Shown: piece after piece, positions 50,604 to 58,857 of the stretch
How positions within the stretch are numbered: position 1 is the first letter of the stretch
Layout: each line of letters opens with the position of its first letter
DNA from: Clostridia bacterium
GTDB lineage: Bacteria; Bacillota; Clostridia; Oscillospirales; Acutalibacteraceae
Assembly (NCBI GenBank): GCA_017543285.1
Contig: JAFYGK010000030.1
Coordinates: 41,252-105,251, forward strand
DNA: 64,000 nucleotides
Reading direction: 5' to 3'
Notes under the pieces: model-generated
Database searches by the model: none
The model's input: the letters and a program-made list of their open reading frames with translations, nothing else
Told to the model about the DNA's origin: nothing
Program-made: the position numbers and the translations under genes

Positions 50604-53150
50604 ATGGAACAATACAGCGTTACAGGTATGAGCTGCGCCGCGTGCAGCGCGCGTGTGGAAAAGGCCGTCAGCGGCGTTGAGGGCGTTACCTCCTGCGCAG
50701 TCAGCCTCCTGACAAATTCCATGGGAGTAGAGGGCACTGCAGATTCCAAGGATATAATCGCCGCAGTTGAGAAGGCCGGCTACGGAGCTTCTCTGAAGGG
50801 GAAAGCATCGGCTCAGGGCAATTCTTCTTCGGACGGAGATGCTCTTGCCGACAATGAGACCCCGAAACTTATCAAAAGGCTGATAGCGTCGGTCGTGCTT
50901 CTTCTTGCGCTTATGTACTTTTCGATGGGACATATGATGTGGAACTTTCCTCTTCCGCAGTGGTTTGAAAACAACCACGTTGCGATCGGGCTTGTGCAGA
51001 TGATACTTGCAGCAATAATTATGCTGATAAACGGCCGGTTTTTCACAAGCGGCTTCAAGGCGTTATGGCGCAGATCGCCAAATATGGATACGCTTGTCGC
51101 AATGGGTTCGATGACGTCATTTTTATGGAGCGTATTTGTACTGTTCGCAATGACGAAAGCGGCGGCAGACGGTGACGCCGCACTTGCAGGAAAGTATATG
51201 ACGAGCCTTTATTTCGAATCGGCTGCAATGATACTGACCCTGATAACCGTAGGCAAAATGCTGGAAGCAAAATCCAAAGGCAGAACCACCGACGCGCTCA
51301 GGAGCCTTATGAGGCTTGCGCCAAAATCCGCAGTTGTGCTTATCGACGGCGCGGAAACAACGGTTCCGGTAGATCAGGTCAAAAAGGGAGATATATTTGT
51401 TGTCAGACCGGGTGAAAGTATTCCGGTAGACGGTGTTGTGATTGACGGAATAAGCGCAGTAAACGAAGCTTCGCTGACAGGGGAGAGCATTCCGGTGGAC
51501 AAAAGCGCCGGAAGTATGGTTTCTGCGGCGACAATAAATCAGTCGGGGTTCTTAAAATGCCGGGCAACAAGGGTCGGGGAGGACACGACCCTTTCTAAGA
51601 TAATCAAAATGGTTAGTGACGCTGCGGCAACAAAGGCTCCGATCGCAAAGACAGCAGACAAGGTTTCGGGAATTTTTGTGCCGGTAGTCATAGTGATTGC
51701 CGTTATAACCCTCATAGTCTGGCTTATTTCCGGACAGACTGCCGGTTTCTCCCTTGCGCGCGCCATTTCGGTACTTGTTATAAGCTGCCCCTGTGCGCTC
51801 GGACTTGCCACGCCCGTTGCGATAATGGTAGGCAACGGTGTAGGAGCAAAAAACGGGATACTTTTTAAAACGGCTGTTTCTCTTGAGGAAGCAGGCAGGA
51901 TACAGATTGTTGCTCTGGACAAGACCGGCACGATAACCGGCGGAGAGCCAAAGGTTACGGACATCCTTCCGGTTGAAGGAATCTCCGAAGAAGAGCTCTT
52001 GAGCTATGCTTATTCGCTTGAAAAAAAGAGCGAGCACCCGCTCGCAAAGGCTGTTGTCGAGCTTGCCGGGGAAAGAGGCGTGAATGCGTCCGAAGCGGCT
52101 GATTTCGAGGCGCTGCCTGGAAACGGGCTTCGCGGAACGCTAAACGGTAAGAGTCTTATCGGCGGCAGCGTGAAGTATATAAGCGGTCAGATAAAAATTG
52201 ATAACGGGTTGGTTCAAAGAGCTGCAGGGCTTGCTGACGAAGGAAAAACGCCGCTTTTATTCGCTGTTGACAACACGCTCGCCGGAATTATTGCCGTTGC
52301 CGATGTTATCAAGGAGGATAGTCCGCAGGCGGTCAGAGAGCTGCAAAACATGGGCATAAAGGTTGTTATGCTGACCGGCGACAATGAGAAAACCGCTGAC
52401 GCGATAGGACGGCAGGCAGGAGTTGACGAGGTTATCGCGGGAGTCTTGCCCGACGGCAAGGAGAGCGTGATACGCGCCCTGAGTAAAAGAGGGAAAGTCG
52501 CAATGGTAGGCGACGGAATAAATGACGCGCCAGCGCTCACCCGTGCCGACGCGGGAATAGCTATAGGCGCGGGAACCGACGTTGCCATTGACGCGGCGGA
52601 CGTTGTGCTGATGAAAAGCCGCCTTTCCGATGTTCCTGCCGCCATCAGACTAAGCCGCGCGACCCTGCGGAATATTCACCAGAATCTGTTCTGGGCGTTT
52701 ATATACAATATTATCGGTATTCCGCTCGCGGCAGGAGTATGGATCCCGCTTTTTGGATGGACGCTGAGCCCGGAATTCGGAGCTGCGGCAATGAGCCTTT
52801 CAAGTTTTTGCGTTGTCACGAACGCATTGAGACTTAATCTTGTAAAAATCCGCGAATCACGACGGGACAAGAGGATGAAAAGCCCTCTCGAGGTTTCTGT
52901 GGGACTTGCAGATAATCCTGACGATGCCGGATCATCCTCGATTATAAAAACCCTCAGCATAAAAGGCATGATGTGCGAGCATTGCGAGAATCGGGTTAAA
53001 GCCGCGCTGGAATCGCTTGAAGGAGTTGAAAGCGCGAGGGTCAGTCACGAAGAAGGAACGGCTATAATCGGGCTTTCCAAGGATATAGACGGCAAGGATA
53101 TAAAAAAAGCGATCGAGGACGCGGGTTACAGGCTGCTTTCAATAAAATAG
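50604..53150 (+). CDS. copA: Copper-exporting P1B-type ATPase
   Basis: This 848-residue P-type ATPase pumps Cu(I) out of the cell. An N-terminal heavy-metal domain has GMSCAACSARV at about residues 8-18. The actuator shows LTGESIPVDK. The membrane copper site is CPC in VISCPCALGLATPVA near residue 395. The phosphorylation site is DKTGTIT near 438, followed by HP (SEHPLAKAV) and GDGINDAPAL near 635. A second metal domain, GMMCEHCENRV, is placed at the C-terminus at about 788, an uncommon arrangement since extra copies usually stack at the N-terminus. The short region between the ATPase core and that domain is charged. No chaperone or regulator gene is adjacent. Confidence 0.95.
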   Translation: MEQYSVTGMSCAACSARVEKAVSGVEGVTSCAVSLLTNSMGVEGTADSKDIIAAVEKAGYGASLKGKASAQGNSSSDGDALADNETPKLIKRLIASVVLLLALMYFSMGHMMWNFPLPQWFENNHVAIGLVQMILAAIIMLINGRFFTSGFKALWRRSPNMDTLVAMGSMTSFLWSVFVLFAMTKAAADGDAALAGKYMTSLYFESAAMILTLITVGKMLEAKSKGRTTDALRSLMRLAPKSAVVLIDGAETTVPVDQVKKGDIFVVRPGESIPVDGVVIDGISAVNEASLTGESIPVDKSAGSMVSAATINQSGFLKCRATRVGEDTTLSKIIKMVSDAAATKAPIAKTADKVSGIFVPVVIVIAVITLIVWLISGQTAGFSLARAISVLVISCPCALGLATPVAIMVGNGVGAKNGILFKTAVSLEEAGRIQIVALDKTGTITGGEPKVTDILPVEGISEEELLSYAYSLEKKSEHPLAKAVVELAGERGVNASEAADFEALPGNGLRGTLNGKSLIGGSVKYISGQIKIDNGLVQRAAGLADEGKTPLLFAVDNTLAGIIAVADVIKEDSPQAVRELQNMGIKVVMLTGDNEKTADAIGRQAGVDEVIAGVLPDGKESVIRALSKRGKVAMVGDGINDAPALTRADAGIAIGAGTDVAIDAADVVLMKSRLSDVPAAIRLSRATLRNIHQNLFWAFIYNIIGIPLAAGVWIPLFGWTLSPEFGAAAMSLSSFCVVTNALRLNLVKIRESRRDKRMKSPLEVSVGLADNPDDAGSSSIIKTLSIKGMMCEHCENRVKAALESLEGVESARVSHEEGTAIIGLSKDIDGKDIKKAIEDAGYRLLSIK

Positions 53151-53213
53151 CCTTGCGCTTTCACAAAAGCCGGTATATAATGAAGTAAACGCTTTAATGA
53201 TAAGGATAAGGGG

Positions 53214-53894
53214 ATGAAAAAAGTGATAACTCTCGAGCAGGCTATAAGACAAAGACATTCCGTCCGGTCATATGAAAGCAAATCGATCGACGAAAAAATC
53301 TCCGATGAACTTAATCGGGAGATCGAGAAGATAAACAGCGAGAGCGGACTGCATTTTCAGCTCTTGCTCAACAGGCCCGAGGCCTTTGACAGCTTTCTCG
53401 CACGTTACGGCGGATTTAAAAACGTGCGGAACTATTTTGCTCTTGTCGGTTCGGACGACGGCACGCTTGACGAAAAATGCGGCTATTACGGTGAGAAACT
53501 GGTTTTGTCCGCACAGAGGATGGGACTTTCCACATGCTGGATCGGAGGCTCCTTCAGCAGAAAAAAGGCTGCATATGAAGCTGAACCGGGAGAAAAGCTG
53601 TGTCTTATAATTTCCGTGGGATACGCTGCCGATGAAGGCAAAGCACACAAATCAAAGGATTTCAGCAGCGTTGTCAGCGCGCAGGGCGATATTCCGGATT
53701 GGTTCAGACGCGGAGTAGAGCTTTCGCTTTTAGCGCCGACAGCTTTAAACCGGCAGAAGTTTTTGTTTATTTTTGACGGCGCAAATACCGTTTCTGTTAA
53801 GGCGGGCAGAGGACCTTTTTCAGGGGTCGATCTCGGAATAGTGAAATATCATTTCGAGACAGGCGCGGGAAAGGACAATTTCAACTGGGCATAG
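53214..53894 (+). CDS. Nitroreductase family protein
   Basis: This 226-residue protein matches the nitroreductase fold in its shorter, TM1586-like subgroup. The N-terminal TLEQAIRQRHSVRSY holds the FMN phosphate contacts. A second copy-like half shows YYGEKLVLSAQRMGLSTCWIGGSF. A C-terminal LLAPTALNRQKFLFIF contributes to the flavin site. It is a predicted FMN-dependent reductase with unknown substrate. It starts about 60 bases after copA and may be on the same message. A terminator shared with the next gene follows. Confidence 0.88.
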   Translation: MKKVITLEQAIRQRHSVRSYESKSIDEKISDELNREIEKINSESGLHFQLLLNRPEAFDSFLARYGGFKNVRNYFALVGSDDGTLDEKCGYYGEKLVLSAQRMGLSTCWIGGSFSRKKAAYEAEPGEKLCLIISVGYAADEGKAHKSKDFSSVVSAQGDIPDWFRRGVELSLLAPTALNRQKFLFIFDGANTVSVKAGRGPFSGVDLGIVKYHFETGAGKDNFNWA

Positions 53895-53940
53895 TTTTCT
53901 GAACCGGAAAAAATCAATGCGGCATAATCGGTATATCAAT

Positions 53941-53968
53941 AAGACCGGCGAATTGTTTCGCCGGTCTT
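53941..53968. terminator. Bidirectional terminator
   Basis: AAGACCGGCGAA and TTCGCCGGTCTT form a perfect 12-base stem with a 4-base loop between the convergent nitroreductase and CDF genes. Confidence 0.85.
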
Positions 53969-53991
53969 ATTTAGCCATGAATATCTAATAA

Positions 53992-55092
53992 TCAGTCGCT
54001 GAAATCGGTGTCCAGCAAAATATCAAAACCATATTCCGGATAAACCTTCTTCAGCTTTTTAAGAACATCTTCACGTATTGCGGGAGCATCGCTTCCAAAG
54101 GAAACGATCATATCAAAGCTGGCCCGCCTGGTTTCCGGATCGAAATAAAAGCCGTGAATCTGCAGTATTTCAGGGTAATCTTCGATGATTAGATTAATGC
54201 TGTCTTTTATCTTAGTGGCTTCATCGGTATCTGTGTTTGAGGCATAAATACCGACGGTCAGCACGATGCCGTATTCACGGAAAACATCCAATGAGATCTG
54301 CCGTGTGAGATTATGTATTTCACGCGCGGTAAGACAGTCGTCCACCTCAATGTGAACCGATCCGATGGTTTTGACCGGACCGTAGCGGTGCAGTATCAGA
54401 TCATACGCCCCGTGGACTCCTTCGTGAGCGCAGACACTTTCCTTGAGCCTTCTGGAAAGATCGCCGTCAACGCGCGATCCAATTATTTCGCTTAGACTTT
54501 CCATCAGTATTTCCACGCCGGCTTTGATAATGACAATGGAAATGATAACACCGAGATACCCCTCGACGCTGATTCCCCAAATCATACTGATCGCCGCGGC
54601 AACAAGCGTTGAAAGAGATATAACCGAGTCGAATATCGCATCCGAGCCGGAAGCGACGAGCGACTGGGAATTATACTTTGTACCCTGCGATTTAACGTAA
54701 CGCCCAAGGAAGAATTTTACCAGAACCGCGACCGCGACTATGATGACGGTTGCCGTGGAGTAGCTGGCGGCCTCGGGATTAAGAATGCTTTCGACCGATT
54801 CCTTGAAGGAGGTAACGCCGGCCAGCAAAACGATTATCGCTATAGTGATAGAGCTGATGTATTCAATGCGACCGTGCCCGTAGGGATGCTTTTTGTCAGG
54901 CGCTCTGTTGGCGAGCTTGGTGCCGACAATGGTTATCACCGACGACAATGCATCACTGAGATTGTTGACGGCATCAAGAACTATGGCAATTGATCCGCTT
55001 ATTAGTCCGACGGCAGATTTGAAGGCGACCAGGACAATGTTGGCTATTATACCTATTATGCTTACACGGACGATCTGCTTACTTCTATCCAT
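53992..55092 (-). CDS. Cation diffusion facilitator (CDF) family metal exporter
   Basis: This 366-residue protein has six membrane helices in about the first 210 residues. CDF marks include DAVNNLSDALSSVITIVGTKLANRAPDKKHPYGHGRIEY and the second metal-site helix ASGSDAIFDSVISLSTL. A cytoplasmic domain of two ferredoxin-like stretches follows, longer than usual (TIGSVHIEVDDCLTAREIHNLTRQI, then RRASFDMIVSFG). Members export Zn, Mn, Fe or related divalent ions; the metal cannot be assigned. It lies near copper and oxidant-handling genes. Confidence 0.93.
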   Translation of the reverse strand: MDRSKQIVRVSIIGIIANIVLVAFKSAVGLISGSIAIVLDAVNNLSDALSSVITIVGTKLANRAPDKKHPYGHGRIEYISSITIAIIVLLAGVTSFKESVESILNPEAASYSTATVIIVAVAVLVKFFLGRYVKSQGTKYNSQSLVASGSDAIFDSVISLSTLVAAAISMIWGISVEGYLGVIISIVIIKAGVEILMESLSEIIGSRVDGDLSRRLKESVCAHEGVHGAYDLILHRYGPVKTIGSVHIEVDDCLTAREIHNLTRQISLDVFREYGIVLTVGIYASNTDTDEATKIKDSINLIIEDYPEILQIHGFYFDPETRRASFDMIVSFGSDAPAIREDVLKKLKKVYPEYGFDILLDTDFSD

Positions 55093-55148
55093 TAACGATT
55101 CTTCCTTTCAAGCAGGAGGGTTCCGGCCTTCTGCTGATTATGCAGAGA

Positions 55149-55559
55149 TTACCTTGTACATATTTTTTTGGCAAAGCCTGCGGCTTTCGCACAATCGGCG
55201 TCATCAGGCCTGCCTCTGTGAGCAAAATGAAAGGAACCGCGGCAGTGGAATTCTTCCGCTGACATTTTAAGACCCTTTTGCTCAACGAGCTTTTTGACCT
55301 GCCTGTATGTCGAAGAAATTAATGCAGCGGTGCTGAAATTAACCACCTTGCCGACGTTTACCGAAATGCCGGAGATGAAATCTCTGACGCTGCGATCGAC
55401 TCCGGCGGCATAAACCGAGCTGCCGAGAAACAGAATATCAACATCCTCGGTCAACGGCACGGAAATATCCAGCGCTTCGACTTCGATCGCCCTTGAAATA
55501 GCGTCGGCAAGCTTTTTAGTGTTTCCCGTTTTTGTACAGTATCTTATCGCAACCTTCAT
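55149..55559 (-). CDS. Flavodoxin-like protein
   Basis: This 136-residue protein has a flavodoxin fold. The phosphate loop TKTGNTKKLADAI binds FMN and is followed by FLGSSVYAAGVDRSVRDFISGI, typical of the short flavodoxin domain proteins of Clostridia. The C-terminal half includes a GRPDDADCAKAAGFAKKI segment as in menaquinone-independent flavodoxin-type reductases. A strong AGGAG precedes the start. It lies between the CDF gene and a PNPOx-like gene, and may be an electron carrier for flavin enzymes nearby; the partner is unknown. Confidence 0.85.
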   Translation of the reverse strand: MKVAIRYCTKTGNTKKLADAISRAIEVEALDISVPLTEDVDILFLGSSVYAAGVDRSVRDFISGISVNVGKVVNFSTAALISSTYRQVKKLVEQKGLKMSAEEFHCRGSFHFAHRGRPDDADCAKAAGFAKKICTR

Positions 55560-55587
55560 TTGATCGCAGCTCCTTTCAGCCGATTAG

Positions 55588-55980
55588 CTAAAACTCAATT
55601 GTTTCCGGCGCCTGCGTAAAGGAACAAAAGACCGCCTTTGCGTTCTCGAGATAATAAACCTCTGTGTTTCCGTCGCCGGGTTTATACATGGCCTGAAGCG
55701 AGGGATAGGCGGCAAGCATATGTTCCTGCGCGGCAATGCTTTCATCAAGCACGGCAGTCGCGCTCAGGCGAATCCACCTTTCGCCGTCAAAAGCAGCGAT
55801 CTCAATTTTAGGATTTTCCTTCATTTCCTGAGCTACCTTTTTTACTTTACCGGTCTGGATGTAAAGCCTGCCGTTATAAAGGTCTATTGTTCCGAACGGA
55901 CGAACGCGCGGCTGATCGCCTTCAACGGTGGCGAGATAATATGTATCGACCTTTTTGAGAAAATCATATACTCTTTTCAT
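55588..55980 (-). CDS. Pyridoxamine 5'-phosphate oxidase-like flavin protein
   Basis: This 130-residue split-barrel protein belongs to the PNPOx-like family of FMN or F420/heme-binding proteins. YYLATVEGDQPRVRPFGTIDLYNGRLYIQTGKVKKVAQEM is the family core. The C-terminal SFTQAPETIEF is typical of the short clostridial group. It is probably an FMN-binding reductase of unknown substrate. AAGGAG precedes the start, and a TATAAT-like box lies within the intergenic stretch. A TGTACAATTA half-site resembling the palindrome upstream of the next gene also lies there. Confidence 0.85.
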   Translation of the reverse strand: MKRVYDFLKKVDTYYLATVEGDQPRVRPFGTIDLYNGRLYIQTGKVKKVAQEMKENPKIEIAAFDGERWIRLSATAVLDESIAAQEHMLAAYPSLQAMYKPGDGNTEVYYLENAKAVFCSFTQAPETIEF

Positions 55981-56038
55981 ATTGAATGCTCCTTTTGCTT
56001 AATTGTACAGATAACATTATATCACATTTTCTCGAGGA

Positions 56039-56581
56039 TTACAGCAGCGATTTTATACATTCCCCGACCTTTTCCATGCCGTCGGTCGGCTCAAAGCGCG
56101 CGGCGACATTTCCTTCGCGGTCGATGATAAATTTAGTGAAATTCCATTTGATGTCAGGAGTTAGCTTATAGTTCGGGTCGGCCTTGCTCAGCAGATCGTC
56201 AAGGATCTTTGTAAAAGGCCCGTCACAGAAGCCGCCGAAACCCTTTTTGCTCTTGAGATATGTATAAAGGGGCAGTTCATTTTCTCCGTTAACGTCGGAC
56301 TTTTTCATCTGGGCAAACTGCGTATGATAGTTGAGGGTACAAAACTGTTGTATTTCTTCATCTGTGCCCGGCGCCTGATTCAGAAACTGATTGCAGGGAA
56401 TGTCGATGACCTCGAGTCCGCTTTCGTGATATTTTTCGTAAAGGGCCTCGATGTCCTCGTAATGCGGAGTGAATCCGCAGCCGGTTGCCGTATTTACGAT
56501 GAGCATTACCTTGCCGCGGTAATCGCCGAGGGATATTCTCTGACCTTTTCCGGTTGTAAGAGTAAAATCATAGATATTCAT
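56039..56581 (-). CDS. Glutathione peroxidase family (thiol peroxidase)
   Basis: This 180-residue protein matches the glutathione peroxidase family in its bacterial, cysteine form. The peroxidatic residue is Cys35 in NTATGCGFTPHY, followed by PCNQFLNQAPG with a conserved second-site motif. IKWNFTKFIIDREGNV contributes the Trp and Asn of the catalytic tetrad. There is no selenocysteine codon at the active position. Many such bacterial enzymes use thioredoxin rather than glutathione. Its promoter overlaps an OhrR/MarR-like palindrome (56616-56641), which points to induction by peroxides or other electrophiles. Confidence 0.93.
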   Translation of the reverse strand: MNIYDFTLTTGKGQRISLGDYRGKVMLIVNTATGCGFTPHYEDIEALYEKYHESGLEVIDIPCNQFLNQAPGTDEEIQQFCTLNYHTQFAQMKKSDVNGENELPLYTYLKSKKGFGGFCDGPFTKILDDLLSKADPNYKLTPDIKWNFTKFIIDREGNVAARFEPTDGMEKVGECIKSLL

Positions 56582-56615
56582 AACTATTCTCCTTTGAAGT
56601 GAAATAATAATTGGT

Positions 56616-56653
56616 TACAATTTAATTGTACACAATTAAATCAGTTTTGTCAA
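56616..56653 (-). promoter_or_regulatory. Promoter with OhrR/MarR-like operator upstream of the glutathione peroxidase gene
   Basis: On the minus strand TTGACA (56648-56653), 17 bases and TACAAT (56625-56630) make a strong promoter. Two overlapping palindromes lie there: TACAATT-T-AATTGTA (56616-56630) and AATTGT-AC-ACAATT (56624-56637). The combined sequence closely resembles the known Bacillus subtilis OhrR operator (TACAATT/AATTGTA repeats). Confidence 0.7.
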
Positions 56654-56715
56654 TAGGAAATGAATATTTTGTGATGCTCTCGGGAGAGAGGATACGGGCA
56701 AATTATGCGTGAACA

Positions 56716-56742
56716 AAAGCCCTGCTAAGATAACAGGGCTTT
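56716..56742 (-). terminator. Terminator of the lipoprotein gene
   Basis: AAAGCCCTG and CAGGGCTTT form a 9-base stem with a 9-base loop, ending in TTTT on the minus strand, about 26 bases past the stop codon of the lipoprotein. Confidence 0.75.
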
Positions 56743-56767
56743 GAAACGGCTAAGACGTCTTATTATA

Positions 56768-57679
56768 TCAATAGCTTTCGCTGTATTCCGTAACTCCGCC
56801 GGGCAGATAGCTGATATCGACCGTATAAGACCATGGATTGTCCGACTCGATATCGCAGACTATCTTTTGAACAAGTCCGTCGGCATTTCTTGTATAACTT
56901 AGACTTGTAGGATATACCCAGCTGTCATCGCTTGCCATAACCGTTCTGTTTCCGTCTTCGTCATAGCTTATAAAACGATGATCGACGTAATCCGGTTTCT
57001 CATCCGACGGTTTTCCGTTATCAAAAGTCTTCGATACAACTGTGAGTTCGGTTAAAGCTCCGGCTGCGTTATAGCTGTATGCCGTATACATGGCATAGCC
57101 TTCGATTTCGCCAAACAAGGCATCGTAATATTCGGACTCGTATGATGTTGCGGCGGTTATGCGTCCGTTTTTATTGTAATCATACTTGCGGATCACATAA
57201 TTTTCCGATTCATCGCCCCAGCAGTAGAGCAGTTTTTCGATCCTGCCGTTTTTCGCGGGAACGATGTAAACCGTGAAAGGATCTTCTTCATATTCATAGT
57301 AAAAGACAGCTTTGATAACATCTCTGCCGTCATCGGTCTTGCCGGAAGCGGTACATTCGCAGGCTTCAAGCACAATGTTATCGTAAAGATACCAGTCCTC
57401 CATGCCTGCGTTAAACGCGTGGATAACATATTGAGGACCGTCGATCTTTCGGTTTATTTTCTGCGCGAATAAGAATGATTCTTCGCCGCTGTCTCCAAAA
57501 TCGTAGTAGTAATAGTTATCCGCAGCCTGCGCGCCGTAATTCTGCGAGAGATACCATATTATTTCCGAATGGTCAAACTCGGTGTCATACATATTCGGCG
57601 CCGCGGCGCTTTGTCTGCAAGAGAAGAGCGACAAAACAAACATCAAAGACAGAAATATACATATCGGTTTGGTTTTCAT
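56768..57679 (-). CDS. Lipoprotein with YD-like repeats
   Basis: This 303-residue protein has a lipoprotein signal (MKTKPICIFLSLMFVLSLFS|C). A mixed region with many Tyr and Asp residues follows. From about residue 150 come short repeats of the RHS/YD kind: YDYNKNGRITAATSY, YSYNAAGALTELT, ISYDEDGNRTVMA and YTRNADGLVQKI. Such repeats usually build beta-strand shells in secreted proteins. I do not know a function. It has its own terminator and so seems monocistronic. Confidence 0.75.
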   Translation of the reverse strand: MKTKPICIFLSLMFVLSLFSCRQSAAAPNMYDTEFDHSEIIWYLSQNYGAQAADNYYYYDFGDSGEESFLFAQKINRKIDGPQYVIHAFNAGMEDWYLYDNIVLEACECTASGKTDDGRDVIKAVFYYEYEEDPFTVYIVPAKNGRIEKLLYCWGDESENYVIRKYDYNKNGRITAATSYESEYYDALFGEIEGYAMYTAYSYNAAGALTELTVVSKTFDNGKPSDEKPDYVDHRFISYDEDGNRTVMASDDSWVYPTSLSYTRNADGLVQKIVCDIESDNPWSYTVDISYLPGGVTEYSESY

Positions 57680-57711
57680 TGAATTAACCTCGCATCAAGC
57701 TGTTTCAAAAC

Positions 57712-57741
57712 CAAGGCCCTGCTCAAACGAACAGGGCCTTG
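57712..57741 (-). terminator. Terminator of the aldolase gene
   Basis: CAAGGCCCTG and CAGGGCCTTG form a perfect 10-base stem with a 10-base loop. On the minus strand it is followed by GTTTTG, right after the aldolase stop codon. Confidence 0.8.
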
Positions 57742-57756
57742 AATATTCTTGACAAA

Positions 57757-58695
57757 TTAAAGAGCTGAACCCTCAGAGCCGAGAACGGTCTTAATCTTGT
57801 GGGCGACAATCTCATGAACGGCGTTTCTTGCCGGAGTGAGATACTGTCTCGGGTCGAAGTGGGAGGGATTTTCGGCCAGATGACGGCGGACTGAAGCTGT
57901 CATGGCGAGGCGGATATCGGAGTCGACGTTTATCTTGCATACAGCCATCTTTGCGGCCTGGCGAAGCATGTCCTCGGGAATGCCGATAGCGTCGGGCATC
58001 TGACCTCCGTACTTGTTGATCATTGCGACGTATTCGGGCATGACGGAGGAAGCGCCGTGCAGAACTATCGGAAATTCGGGCAGTCTCTTGCCGACCTCTT
58101 CAAGAATGTCGAAGCGAAGCTGCGGCTTCTGACCGGGCTTGAACTTGTATGCGCCGTGACTTGTGCCGATGGCGATCGCAAGGGAATCAACGCCTGTGCG
58201 CTCTACAAAATCCTGAACCTGAGCCGGATTTGTGTAGCTTGCGTCCTCGGCGGAAACATTGACGTCGTCCTCGATACCGGCAAGCTGACCCAGCTCGCCT
58301 TCTACGGTTACATTGAACTGATGAGCGTACTCTACGACCTTCTTCGTGAGGGCTACGTTGTCCTCATAATCGTGGTGCGAGCCGTCGATCATGACGGAGG
58401 TAAAGCCGCTGTCAATGCAGCTCTTGCAGATGTCGAAATCTGCGCCGTGGTCGAGATGGAGAACAAGAGGAAGCTGAGTAACTTCAACGGCAGCTTCGAC
58501 CATCTTGCGGAGATATACGGGATTAGCGTACTTTCTTGCGCCTGCACTGACCTGGAGGATAACAGCGGAGTTGAGCTCTTTGGCAGCCTCTGTGATGCCC
58601 TGGACGATTTCCATGTTGTTTACATTGAAAGCGCCGATGGCGTACCCGCCGGCATAGGCCTTTTTGAACATTTCAACAGAATTTACTAATGGCAT
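57757..58695 (-). CDS. fba: Class II fructose-bisphosphate aldolase
   Basis: This 312-residue protein matches class II zinc-dependent aldolase. It splits fructose 1,6-bisphosphate to dihydroxyacetone phosphate and glyceraldehyde 3-phosphate in glycolysis. The zinc ligands lie in LVLHLDHGAD (the HXDH pattern), VTVEGELGQLAG, AIGTSHGAYKF and PIVLHGASSV. KINVDSDIRLAMTA holds the phosphate site. I start it at the ATG at 58695 with AAGGAT upstream and length typical of the group. It is monocistronic with its own terminator. Confidence 0.95.
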   Translation of the reverse strand: MPLVNSVEMFKKAYAGGYAIGAFNVNNMEIVQGITEAAKELNSAVILQVSAGARKYANPVYLRKMVEAAVEVTQLPLVLHLDHGADFDICKSCIDSGFTSVMIDGSHHDYEDNVALTKKVVEYAHQFNVTVEGELGQLAGIEDDVNVSAEDASYTNPAQVQDFVERTGVDSLAIAIGTSHGAYKFKPGQKPQLRFDILEEVGKRLPEFPIVLHGASSVMPEYVAMINKYGGQMPDAIGIPEDMLRQAAKMAVCKINVDSDIRLAMTASVRRHLAENPSHFDPRQYLTPARNAVHEIVAHKIKTVLGSEGSAL

Positions 58696-58739
58696 TGGAA
58701 CACACATCCTTTTGACTATTTTACGCAAAATGCGCGATA

Positions 58740-58775
58740 TTGACATTCTTGTCAACTATATACAGTTACATTATA
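58740..58775 (-). promoter_or_regulatory. Candidate promoter and palindrome upstream of fba
   Basis: On the minus strand a TATAAT box (58770-58775) has only a weak -35 (TTTTTA). Shortly downstream, TTGACA-AGAA-TGTCAA forms a perfect 6-base inverted repeat at 58740-58755, at the expected transcript start. It could be an operator or a second -35 element; the evidence is modest. Confidence 0.4.
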
Positions 58776-58857
58776 CATTAAAAGAATGAAAATAAAAAGG
58801 GCTAAAGGAAAATTTTTCTGAGAAATTTGTATCGTAAAGGGTTTATCGGGCAAAGTA

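Noticed and set aside
56470..56520. Selenocysteine in the glutathione peroxidase
   Set aside because: The active-site codon encodes cysteine (TGCGFT) and there is no in-frame TGA there.
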